A stretch of 64,000 bases of DNA from Nitrosomonas sp. Its GTDB lineage: Bacteria; Pseudomonadota; Gammaproteobacteria; Burkholderiales; Nitrosomonadaceae. Position numbers and translations under genes: made by a program. The DNA lies in assembly GCA_020890945.1 (NCBI GenBank), contig JAJHPK010000057.1, forward strand, positions 1 through 64,000, given 5' to 3'. The stretch's first letter is position 1; every line of letters starts with the position of its first letter. Below are positions 55,182 through 63,011 of the stretch, piece by piece. Under the pieces are notes generated by a model. It did no database searches. It worked only from the letters and a program-made list of their open reading frames with translations, and was not told the DNA's origin.

Positions 55182-55433
55182 ATGTCTTTTAATAATTTAG
55201 GTTTTGGAACGATTTCACCTGGACAAACTCAACGTTGGTGGTACAGTTTTGGCGGAACCGACAGAGGAGCACAATATTGTATGGCCGATCCACTGAATCC
55301 TGGAGGCTCTCTACAAGTTAATGATCAGACCAAAGTTAGAAATAACGATGGTACTATTACTTATTGGGTTTCCATAATAAACATTGGTAGTGTTACAACG
55401 AACTTTAGTTTATCTGGCGGCGGATTGTCATAA
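55182..55433 (+). CDS. Unknown 83-residue Gly/Ser/Thr-rich protein
   Basis: Not recognised. The ATG at 55182 has a good TTGGAGG ribosome site, which strongly supports translation. The protein lacks a signal peptide and membrane span. It has SPGQTQRWWYSFGGTDRGAQ, then one cysteine (AQYCMADP), and a C-terminal half of alternating hydrophobic/polar residues (ITYWVSIINIGSVTTNFSLS), suggesting a small beta-sandwich. It ends in GGGLS. The next gene starts 16 bases later and the pair ends at a 15-bp hairpin, so it looks like a two-gene transcription unit. Confidence 0.7.
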   Translation: MSFNNLGFGTISPGQTQRWWYSFGGTDRGAQYCMADPLNPGGSLQVNDQTKVRNNDGTITYWVSIINIGSVTTNFSLSGGGLS

Positions 55434-55449
55434 AATTGGGGGTAACGTA

Positions 55450-55710
55450 ATGAAAATCAACATATTGGTTGACTCGTCTGGGGTCATTGTAGGAGCAGCT
55501 CGATCAGCAATCCCTACGAAAGGCAGTAAAGCCGGTACATCTGGCTTTGAAGCTGGAATGGTAGGCTCTCCAGGACAGAATGTACATGAAGTTGAGGTTC
55601 CGGAGAAACTAGCAGAGTTAGATGGGCAGGAGCTACTTCGGAAACTATCCGAAGTAGATTCCGTAAAAAAAGTCTTAAGTACAGTAGTAACGGCTGGTCA
55701 AGGCAAGTAG
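55450..55710 (+). CDS. Unknown 86-residue protein
   Basis: Not recognised. The ATG at 55450 is preceded by GGGGGTAACGTA, a usable ribosome site. It begins with a beta-type stretch MKINILVDSSGVIVGAAR, then a Gly/Ser-rich loop (GSKAGTSGFEAGMVGSPG), HEVEVPEKLAEL and a helix LDGQELLRKLSEVDSVKKVL. It has no cysteine, no signal and no span. It is probably co-transcribed with the 83-residue gene. No enzyme motif is visible. Confidence 0.7.
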   Translation: MKINILVDSSGVIVGAARSAIPTKGSKAGTSGFEAGMVGSPGQNVHEVEVPEKLAELDGQELLRKLSEVDSVKKVLSTVVTAGQGK

Positions 55711-55713
55711 TAA

Positions 55714-55758
55714 CTATCAGGGACAAATATCTTTTCCATATTAATTTGTCCCTGATAG
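55714..55758 (+). terminator. Strong hairpin after the small-gene cassette
   Basis: CTATCAGGGACAAAT (55714-55728) pairs perfectly with ATTTGTCCCTGATAG (55744-55758) around a 15-base loop. It begins 4 bases after the stop codon of the 86-residue gene. There is no U-run after it, so it may be a terminator, a 3' stabiliser or a protein-binding site. Confidence 0.65.
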
Positions 55759-56049
55759 CATTGACGCGAGCTAGTCCAAAATTATCCAGCAAAGTATCTG
55801 CATTATGAAGCTAACACTCAGGTTATATTCTGTTTTTCAATCTAAATCGGCAGCAACCTAAAGAAGTGGTGACATATACTGTCTGCTCATAAAATTTTGA
55901 CTTTTATGCACTCTAATCATCCATTAAATGTAAAATAAAAAACGTAATTGCTGAAATTTGGCGAGTAAACAGTATATTTACAAGAAACAAAAGAGATTTT
56001 TACATTATTTGGAGCGCAAGCACAGCAAATATTCAAAGACAAGCTGAAT
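55759..56049. other. AT-rich stretch without recognised gene
   Basis: Between the cassette hairpin and the IS3 remnant no supported gene is seen. The frame of the remnant continues upstream (EIFTLFGAQAQQIFKDKLN), but this piece does not match an IS3 transposase and has no start. It may be foreign DNA joined to the IS fragment. Confidence 0.4.
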
Positions 56050-56375
56050 CTCACTCAACAGTTGTTGCAACGACCGGTTGAATCCACCCAATACTGTGCA
56101 CACGATTACCAGAATTTATTGCAACAATTTGGCATGATCGCCTCCATAAGCCGCAAGGCGAACGCTATGATAATGCGCCGATGGAAAGCTTATGGAGCTC
56201 ACTTAAAACCAAAATGGTGCATCATCGAAGATTCAAAACTCGGCAACAAGCCATGCAGGAAATTACCGAATATATTGAAATATTCTATAACCGACAGCGC
56301 AAGCAAGAAAAATTAGGATATTTATTGGCTGCACAGTTTTCGCAGCAATACTATGTCAATCTGCTTGCCGCTTAA
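56050..56375 (+). pseudogene. IS3-family transposase OrfB, C-terminal remnant
   Basis: The last part of an IS3-type integrase-like transposase. TQYCAHDYQNLLQQFGMIAS and, after a frameshift near 56158, YDNAPMESLW and KTKMVHHRRFKTRQQAMQ followed by FYNRQRKQEKLGYL are all characteristic. The N-terminal two thirds are missing and the usual HSDRGSQYC is broken to ESTQYC. The element's right end is probably near TGACAGCACACCTCA (56393-56407). It is inactive. Confidence 0.85.
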
Positions 56376-56627
56376 ACCGATCGACTCCATTTTTGACAGC
56401 ACACCTCAATATTGCCAATACCAATAATATACAATAGTTGGGTGCAAAATCTACCAACTTACTGGATTAATGAACTTTCGACCGCACAAAGAAATCCAAT
56501 TCATTAGCACTCAATACTACAAATGTGTGACAAATATCACAGCATATTAGCTTGAAACATTGCTAGTCTCTTACAAGTGCTGTCGTTATAATGAAATTCT
56601 AGATTCAATTTTATGGAGAAAAATACT

Positions 56628-57281
56628 ATGAGCCAAGGACAAAACGATTTAGTCGATGATTCGCCAAGCAGCGGTGATCACAAGAAATTCCAATTCACCA
56701 TTGTAGATAGCGAAGTTACGGAAGTGTTTGAATTTAAAAATGGAGAATTAAAACAAAAACCTATAGATGGAGAAAGTGAGTATTATATAGTTGATGTCGA
56801 TAGCGGAGAAATCGAGCGTACCGAAGAAAACGCTTTCGGGAGAGAAATTACACGCTATGCTGATACTGATGGTGACAAGTTTTATTCTCGAATTTCTGAA
56901 AGATGGGAGTCAAACGATCCCTCAGAGCAAGGTGCGCATTTCAAATTTGAAGATGAACTTAAATATTCACCTTCAGATGCTGACGATGACATTGCTGTAC
57001 GCGGCGGAGAAGATTCTCATGGCGGTAAGGGTGAAGATAGCTTTGTCATTCGAGAAGCTTCGCATCTGCGCATTGCTGACTTTCATCAAGACGAAAATGA
57101 TGAAATCGTATTTGACACAGGATTCGGGTTAACTTCTAAAGACGAGATTGAAAAATATGTCAAAGAAATTCGTCAGGAGGGTGACGACTTTGTAGTTGAT
57201 TTTGGCCCAGGCATTTCTATTACGCTAGTCGGCGTTCATGCCGGTCAAATCTCTTGGGACGATGTTAGCGTACTAAGCTAA
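56628..57281 (+). CDS. Acidic RTX-tail protein, possible type I secretion substrate
   Basis: A 217-residue, strongly acidic protein with no Sec signal and no cysteine. Residues 1-125 have no recognised domain (QFTIVDSEVTEVFEFKNGEL). From about residue 125 it resembles the end of RTX/serralysin-type proteins: GGEDSHGGKGEDSFVIRE, IADFHQDENDEIVFDTGFG, DDFVVDFGPGISITLVGVH and a terminal SWDDVSVLS. The ATG at 56628 has GGAG 8 bases upstream; an earlier ATG at 56613 is less well placed. No exporter is adjacent; the system at 11-15.6 kb is the nearest candidate. It ends at a convergent hairpin. Confidence 0.7.
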   Translation: MSQGQNDLVDDSPSSGDHKKFQFTIVDSEVTEVFEFKNGELKQKPIDGESEYYIVDVDSGEIERTEENAFGREITRYADTDGDKFYSRISERWESNDPSEQGAHFKFEDELKYSPSDADDDIAVRGGEDSHGGKGEDSFVIREASHLRIADFHQDENDEIVFDTGFGLTSKDEIEKYVKEIRQEGDDFVVDFGPGISITLVGVHAGQISWDDVSVLS

Positions 57282-57306
57282 CGAATTACCAAAAGAGTTA
57301 CCAAAA

Positions 57307-57352
57307 AACTTGCAATTCTTCGTGACCGAATCGCACGAGAGAATTGCAAGTT
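57307..57352. terminator. Bidirectional hairpin between the RTX-tail gene and pntB
   Basis: AACTTGCAATTCT (57307-57319) is perfectly complementary to AGAATTGCAAGTT (57340-57352), with a 20-base loop. It lies between two convergent stops (57281 and 57369). An A-run before it acts as the T-run for the leftward direction. Confidence 0.8.
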
Positions 57353-57368
57353 AAGATTTTCCAGTAAA

Positions 57369-58754
57369 TTACTGCAATGCTTTGACCATATTTTCGACCA
57401 TTTTCTTAGCATCGCCGAAAATCATCATGGTCTTGTCCATATAGAACAGATCGTTATCAAGTCCAGCGTATCCTGCCGCCATACTACGCTTAACAACCAT
57501 CACCGTTCTTGCCTTATGCGCATCTAAAATCGGCATTCCGTAAATTGGACTACCCGGCACATTGGCTGCTGGATTCACGACATCATTTGCGCCGAGCACC
57601 AACACCACATCGGTATTCGAGAAGTCACTATTGATTTCTTCCATTTCTTGCACTTGTTCATAGGGAATTTCAGCTTCGGCCAATAGCACATTCATGTGAC
57701 CAGGCATCCGTCCAGCCACTGGATGAATAGCAAAACGCACAGTCACCCCTTTTTTATGCAGTACTTCGGCTAACTCCTTGACCGAATGCTGTGCTCGCGC
57801 CACAGCTAATCCATATCCAGGCACAATGATGACGCTATCTGCGTTACCCATTAGGAACGCCGCATCTTCAGCACTGCCACTCCGATGAGTTTTTTGCACA
57901 CCATCACCAGTCTCGGCTGCAGCACCGCTATCACTGCCAAACCCTCCTAAAATGACGGATAGGAATGGGCGATTCATGGCTTTACACATGATGTAAGATA
58001 AGATCGCACCAGAGCTTCCTACTAACGAACCGGCAATAATCAACATTGGATTTCCCAATGAAAAACCGATGCCAGCTGCTGCCCAACCTGAGTAAGAATT
58101 CAGCATCGAAATCACCACCGGCATATCGGCACCACCAATCGGAACAATGATTAAGAAGCCCAATAAGAATGCTATCCCTGTCATTGCCGCAAAAGCTGTC
58201 CAGTTAGTAGTTTGATCGAAGAAAAACCACAAGCCAAACCCAATCATTGCAATAGCCAACAACAAATTCACCAAATGTTGTCCGGTAAACACGATGGGAG
58301 CACCACTCATACGACCTGATAGTTTTAAAAATGCAATGACTGATCCAGACCAAGTCATAGCACCGATAAAGGTGCCTAAAAATAATTCTAATTTGCTCCC
58401 TTGCGGTAAAACTTCTGGCAATCCAAAAGAAACTGGATTGTTGACTGCAGCAATCGCAATAAATACGGCTGCCAAACCAACCAGTGAGTGCATGAATGCA
58501 ACCAATTCTGGCATTGCCGTCATTTGAACACGTTGCGCCACAATCGCGCCGATTACGCCGCCTACGGCAATACAACCTAAGATCAACATCCAGTTTTGCG
58601 TCAATGTGAAAGTGGTACCAACCGCAATCGCCATTCCCACAATACCGAATAAATTGCCACGGCGCGCAGACTCAGGTGAACTTAATCCTTTGAGTGATAA
58701 TATAAAAAAGACGGAAGCAACTAAATAAGCAAGTGCGACTACATTGGCTGACAT
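57369..58754 (-). CDS. pntB: NAD(P) transhydrogenase subunit beta
   Basis: A 461-residue inner-membrane subunit with about nine spans in the first 280 residues and a soluble NADP-binding domain at the C-terminus. Seen: GADMPVVISMLNSYSGWAAA, IIVPGYGLAVARAQHSVKEL (NADP-binding), FAIHPVAGRMPGHMNVLLAE and GANDVVNPAA, then KRSMAAGYAGLDNDLFY. It uses the proton gradient to reduce NADP+ with NADH. Last gene of the pnt operon; it follows pntAB directly, with the stop touching. Confidence 0.97.
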   Translation of the reverse strand: MSANVVALAYLVASVFFILSLKGLSSPESARRGNLFGIVGMAIAVGTTFTLTQNWMLILGCIAVGGVIGAIVAQRVQMTAMPELVAFMHSLVGLAAVFIAIAAVNNPVSFGLPEVLPQGSKLELFLGTFIGAMTWSGSVIAFLKLSGRMSGAPIVFTGQHLVNLLLAIAMIGFGLWFFFDQTTNWTAFAAMTGIAFLLGFLIIVPIGGADMPVVISMLNSYSGWAAAGIGFSLGNPMLIIAGSLVGSSGAILSYIMCKAMNRPFLSVILGGFGSDSGAAAETGDGVQKTHRSGSAEDAAFLMGNADSVIIVPGYGLAVARAQHSVKELAEVLHKKGVTVRFAIHPVAGRMPGHMNVLLAEAEIPYEQVQEMEEINSDFSNTDVVLVLGANDVVNPAANVPGSPIYGMPILDAHKARTVMVVKRSMAAGYAGLDNDLFYMDKTMMIFGDAKKMVENMVKALQ

Positions 58755-59063
58755 TTACGAGTTTCCTTTTTTCTCTTTTTTCTTAAACATTTCCAGCATA
58801 CGTTGGCTAACCAGAAAACCACCAAAAACGTTGATTGATGCAAGCACTACTGCTGCTGCACCGAGCCAAACGCCCCAATCAGTTTCCGCAGGACCTGCTG
58901 CCAGCATAGCGCCAACCAGAATAATGCCAGATATCGCATTGGTTACTGACATCAGAGGGGTATGTAGTGCCGGCGTTACGTTCCACACTACGTGATAACC
59001 AACAAAAACTGCCAAAACAAAAACTGTCAGATTAATAATAACCGGATCAATTTCACCAATCAT
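58755..59063 (-). CDS. pntAB: NAD(P) transhydrogenase alpha-2 (membrane) subunit
   Basis: A 102-residue protein with three spans ([54 protein letters not shown]), the membrane part of the alpha subunit that is fused in E. coli PntA. It ends with the basic tail [10 protein letters not shown]. Split alpha subunits are common in alpha- and betaproteobacteria. It lies 101 bases after pntA. Confidence 0.95.
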   Translation of the reverse strand: MIGEIDPVIINLTVFVLAVFVGYHVVWNVTPALHTPLMSVTNAISGIILVGAMLAAGPAETDWGVWLGAAAVVLASINVFGGFLVSQRMLEMFKKKEKKGNS

Positions 59064-59164
59064 AATGACTCCTTAAAAATTCGATCATCGTCGTTAATGG
59101 TCATGATAAAAAAATACCTGTGTATCTCAATATGTGATCTCTGTCACTAATTTGATCAATTTTA

Positions 59165-60292
59165 TCAGGATTTAACAACGACTTGACCGTCAATGGCAAC
59201 CAGCGTTCCAGCAATAATCTCGTCTGCTCGATCAATTTTGAGTTGACCATTTTCTTGATCTAACATCAGATTAAGAAAATTCATGACATTTCTTGCGTAT
59301 AAAGTGCTGGAATCAGCCGCAACCAAACCAGGAATGTTAGCAACGCCGATTAAATGCACGCCGTGCTTTATCACTGTTTTATCCAACTCCGATAAAGGAC
59401 AATTACCACCGGCTTCAACCGCCATATCGACAATCACGGAACCAGGTTTCATCGATTTCACAGTATCTTCTTTAATCAGCACAGGCGCTGGGCGTCCAGG
59501 AATCAATGCGGTAGTGATGATGATGTCGGCAGCAACGGCTCGTTCATGGACCAATTCGCCCTGGCGGCGTTTATAGTCATCCGACATTTCTGTCGCATAA
59601 CCGCCTGCGGTCTCAGCTTTGGCTTTTTCTTCTTCGTTCAAAGGGACCTCAACAAATTTTGCTCCTAAACTTTCTACTTGTTCTTTTGCCGCAGGACGAA
59701 CGTCAAAAGCCTCCACGACCGCTCCCAATCTTTTCGCTGTCGCAATTGCTTGCAATCCTGCTACGCCTGCACCTAATATCAGTACGCGAGCTGCCTTGAC
59801 AGTTCCCGCCGCCGTCATCAACATCGGGAAAAATTTTTGATACGCATTGGCAGCCATGATGACTGCTTTGTAACCCGCGATGTTGGCTTGCGACGACAGT
59901 ACGTCCATACTTTGTGCGCGCGAAATCCGCGGTAATTTTTCCAGGGAAAACGCGGTCAAACCGTGTTTGGCAATTGCTTCGATCCCTTCTTTTTGATGCG
60001 GTGCCAATAAGCCTATCAACAAAGCATCTTTGCGCATCATAGCCAATTCATTCGATTCAGGACCTTTCACTTTAAGCACGATGTTCGATTGTGAATAAAT
60101 TTGACTCACATCGTTGACGATAATCGCGCCAGCTTCTTGGTATGCAGCGTCGGTTATACTGGCATGGATACCAGCGCCAGCTTGCACAAAAACCTTGTGA
60201 AGACCTTTTGCCGTGAATTTTTTGATCGTTTCAGGTGTGGCTGATACTCGTGTTTCTCCCCCGCGAATCTCTGCGGGTATGCCTATCTGCAT
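59165..60292 (-). CDS. pntA: NAD(P) transhydrogenase alpha-1 (NAD-binding) subunit
   Basis: A 375-residue soluble subunit of the alanine dehydrogenase/PNT family. Seen: MQIGIPAEIRGGETRVSATP, RISRAQSMDVLSSQANIAGY, the NAD fold VLILGAGVAGLQAIATAKRL, and KPGSVIVDMAVEAGGNCPLS. The ATG at 60292 is chosen because of a strong AGGAGA site about 9 bases upstream; the frame is open 10 residues more. The first gene of pntA-pntAB-pntB, read leftwards. Confidence 0.97.
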   Translation of the reverse strand: MQIGIPAEIRGGETRVSATPETIKKFTAKGLHKVFVQAGAGIHASITDAAYQEAGAIIVNDVSQIYSQSNIVLKVKGPESNELAMMRKDALLIGLLAPHQKEGIEAIAKHGLTAFSLEKLPRISRAQSMDVLSSQANIAGYKAVIMAANAYQKFFPMLMTAAGTVKAARVLILGAGVAGLQAIATAKRLGAVVEAFDVRPAAKEQVESLGAKFVEVPLNEEEKAKAETAGGYATEMSDDYKRRQGELVHERAVAADIIITTALIPGRPAPVLIKEDTVKSMKPGSVIVDMAVEAGGNCPLSELDKTVIKHGVHLIGVANIPGLVAADSSTLYARNVMNFLNLMLDQENGQLKIDRADEIIAGTLVAIDGQVVVKS

Positions 60293-60511
60293 GGAATATT
60301 TCTCCTCTTTGCCAATCTGCAAAATTCATAGGGTGGATAAAGTTGTGAATTATAAATCAATTTGCGAACGATGCCATGATATGGTTTACAAAACTTACAA
60401 ATAAGTGATCAAAAATCACTAATGTTCAGGCATAAAATTGGATTAGAAACTAAAGCAAATAAATATTTTATTAGTGTTAGAGCAGTCGAGAGAAAAATGG
60501 CCTTCTAATTC

Positions 60512-60883
60512 TTAATGATTTTCGAGATCATATTGCAAATATTTTTTGATTTCGGACATTTGCTCATAAATCTCGGTTAGTAGCTGTACCGATATATTCC
60601 AATCTTTATTCATAGAAGCTTTTTCCAGTTTTTCACATAAATCGGAACAATGCAAAGCACCTATGATTTTAGTAGACGATTTCAGTTTATGCCCCAAAAA
60701 CTCCAATGTATTTAAATCCTTGCTGTCTTCCGCTTTTTTCATTTGTAGCAAAATTTCATCGGAATTCTGAATGAATTTTAACTCGAGCTCCTTTACCACG
60801 GCTGTATTGTTGCAAAACATTTCTTGTAAAAAAGAAGTATCAACTATAGGCAAATGATCGGAGGCTATTTCTTTATTTTTCAA
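60512..60883 (-). CDS. Hpt (histidine phosphotransfer) domain protein
   Basis: A 123-residue four-helix-bundle phosphotransfer protein. The phosphorylatable His65 sits in EFLGHKLKSSTKIIGAL, the classical Hpt motif. The start is a TTG at 60883 with AAGGA 7 bases upstream. No response regulator or hybrid kinase adjoins it, so it serves a kinase elsewhere. It stands between the pnt operon and the Zur-like gene. Confidence 0.88.
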   Translation of the reverse strand: MKNKEIASDHLPIVDTSFLQEMFCNNTAVVKELELKFIQNSDEILLQMKKAEDSKDLNTLEFLGHKLKSSTKIIGALHCSDLCEKLEKASMNKDWNISVQLLTEIYEQMSEIKKYLQYDLENH

Positions 60884-60959
60884 GAATTATCCTTTCAATT
60901 TAATCTAAAATATTACAAATTCGAATGCCTATCTCATAAAAATACATCACATCATTACG

Positions 60960-61433
60960 TTAACTGACATGCACAGATAACTTCTGGCAATTTTCACAGA
61001 TACCATGCAATTCCAATTGCTGATGCGCCAATTTAAATCCGGTGTTTTGAATGCTCAACGCCAATTCATTAATAATATGTTTTTTAATTCCAATCTCCTT
61101 AACATTACCACATTGATCACAAATTAAAAACTGTGGCGTTTCATGTTGGTGTTCGCAAGTAATATGAGCACAGCACATATATTGACTAGCCGTTTCAAGC
61201 TTGTGCACTAATCTTTCATGAACGAGAAAATCGAGCATGCGATACACCGACATGATTGGCAGGGTTTCGTTGAAATGGTAACGATATTTTTCGGCAATTT
61301 CATAAGCCGAAAGCGGCGTAGTCGATTCAAGCAGAATTATCAGGACGTTTTTGCGTTTATTGGTCAGCTTGACGCCCGCTAAAGCACAGGCCTCTTGAGA
61401 TTTTTTAATAATCTGAGCGATATCCGCGGACAT
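60960..61433 (-). CDS. Fur-family metalloregulator, Zur-like
   Basis: A 157-residue Fur-superfamily repressor. The winged-helix part is LTNKRKNVLIILLESTTPLS, AYEIAEKYRYHF and LPIMSVYRMLDFLVHERLVH. Two CxxC pairs, CDQC and CENC, form the structural zinc site, and a Cys/His-rich hinge (MCCAHITCEHQHETPQF) supplies regulatory ligands. These features fit Zur better than Fur. No znuABC genes adjoin it, so the zinc link is by family only. Confidence 0.83.
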   Translation of the reverse strand: MSADIAQIIKKSQEACALAGVKLTNKRKNVLIILLESTTPLSAYEIAEKYRYHFNETLPIMSVYRMLDFLVHERLVHKLETASQYMCCAHITCEHQHETPQFLICDQCGNVKEIGIKKHIINELALSIQNTGFKLAHQQLELHGICENCQKLSVHVS

Positions 61434-61523
61434 ACTTTTTCTTGTGATTTTATACGAAGTTTATTAAAAATAAGATATTCACCGAGAAAGAAAAAGCATG
61501 CGCATTGTGATGAATAATCATAG

Positions 61524-62924
61524 TTAATGCCTTAATCCACCTGGAATGACACTCGGTTTCTTTTGATCTAAGGGTTGGGGATCTAATGTCGCCACCGTCA
61601 AATTGTCGTCAGTAAAATATTTTTTTGCGACTTCAACTATTTGTTCAGCCGTTATCATTTTAATTTTCTCTAAAATGGTGTCAATATCACGATGAGACAA
61701 TCCAATGCTTTCAAACCGACCTATTTGCATGGCCTGAGAAAAAATTGAATCGCGCTGATAAATATGTCCTGCAATCACCTGCGCTTTAACCCTAGCTAAT
61801 TCTTCCACAGTCACGCCTGTTTTGACGATTTTTTCAATTTCACCCCTTAGTGCTTGTTCTAAGTCATGGATCGTTTTCCCTGCGCGTGGAACAGCGCTCA
61901 GGAAAAACATACCTGGTCCACGAGACATTGCGCTATAGCCAGCATCTGCAGAATTAGCGATTTGATTTTCGCGAACCAGCGATTTGTTCAACCGAGCCGA
62001 TGCGTGACCATCCAAAATGCTTTCCAAAACTTCCAATGCATAGGGCTCCCAATCGGATGAGATATTTTTAATCGCAGGAACATGATAACCCATGATGAGA
62101 TAAGGTAACTCAGCAGGGGCTTTAACGTTAATTCGTTTAGATCCTTGTTGCACCGGTTCTAATTGAGGGTGACGGGCATTGAGAGGAAGTACGGCGCCGG
62201 TTTTAATGTCGCCATAATATTTTTGCGCTAAACCCAATACCTCTTTTGCCTCAACATCACCAACAACGACCAGAATGGCATTATTGGGCGCATACCAGCG
62301 GTTGTACCAATCTTTTGCGTCAGCAACGCGCATATTTTCCAGATCATTCATCCAGCCTATGATTGGGTTTTTATAAGGATGAGCCTGAAAAGCCATTGCC
62401 ATCATTTTTTCGTACAACAAAGCACGCGGTTGATCATCGGTGCGCAATCTCCTTTCCTCCATGACCACTTTGATTTCTTTGGAGAATTCTTCTTCCGTGA
62501 GGACAATATTTCGCATACGATCGGATTCTAGTTCCATTGCCATCGGCAAGCTGTGTTTATGCAATTGCTGGTAATAGCCAGTATAATCATAGCTGGTAAA
62601 TGCATTTTCACGACCGCCCGCAGCTGCGATCTTTTTAGAAAATTCGCCATTCGGGAATTTTTCAGTGCCCTTAAACATCATATGTTCGAGTACATGAGCA
62701 ACACCGGTCAGGCCGTTGACTTCGTCAATACTGCCTACCTTGTACCAAATTTGTGAAACAACGACGGGAGCACGGTGGTCTTCCTTAACGATCAACTTCA
62801 ATCCATTATCCAATACAAATTCATGTGGGTTACTCCACGCGGATAACGCATAGAAAAATGCGCAAAAACTTAAGCTCATTGATCGAGAAAAGTGTGACCA
62901 TGTAATACGGCGTGAAGGTTTCAT
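61524..62924 (-). CDS. M16-family zinc peptidase
   Basis: A 466-residue exported pitrilysin-type peptidase. A signal sequence (MSLSFCAFFYALSAWS) precedes NPHEFVLDNGLKLIVKEDHR. The zinc site HVLEH is at residues 77-81, and the downstream Glu appears in KVVMEERRL. LTGVAHVLEHMMFKGTEKFP is diagnostic. Many betaproteobacteria have a tandem partner lacking the zinc site; none is present here. The ATG at 62924 is chosen over the longer frame to 62981. Divergent from ftsY. Confidence 0.94.
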   Translation of the reverse strand: MKPSRRITWSHFSRSMSLSFCAFFYALSAWSNPHEFVLDNGLKLIVKEDHRAPVVVSQIWYKVGSIDEVNGLTGVAHVLEHMMFKGTEKFPNGEFSKKIAAAGGRENAFTSYDYTGYYQQLHKHSLPMAMELESDRMRNIVLTEEEFSKEIKVVMEERRLRTDDQPRALLYEKMMAMAFQAHPYKNPIIGWMNDLENMRVADAKDWYNRWYAPNNAILVVVGDVEAKEVLGLAQKYYGDIKTGAVLPLNARHPQLEPVQQGSKRINVKAPAELPYLIMGYHVPAIKNISSDWEPYALEVLESILDGHASARLNKSLVRENQIANSADAGYSAMSRGPGMFFLSAVPRAGKTIHDLEQALRGEIEKIVKTGVTVEELARVKAQVIAGHIYQRDSIFSQAMQIGRFESIGLSHRDIDTILEKIKMITAEQIVEVAKKYFTDDNLTVATLDPQPLDQKKPSVIPGGLRH

Positions 62925-63011
62925 TTTTACTAACCTAAGTATGAATAAACAGAATAAAATTACGTTTTTGCTTGCTAGCAATCCTTGAAAATATTTGTAG
63001 AGCCTACCAGA

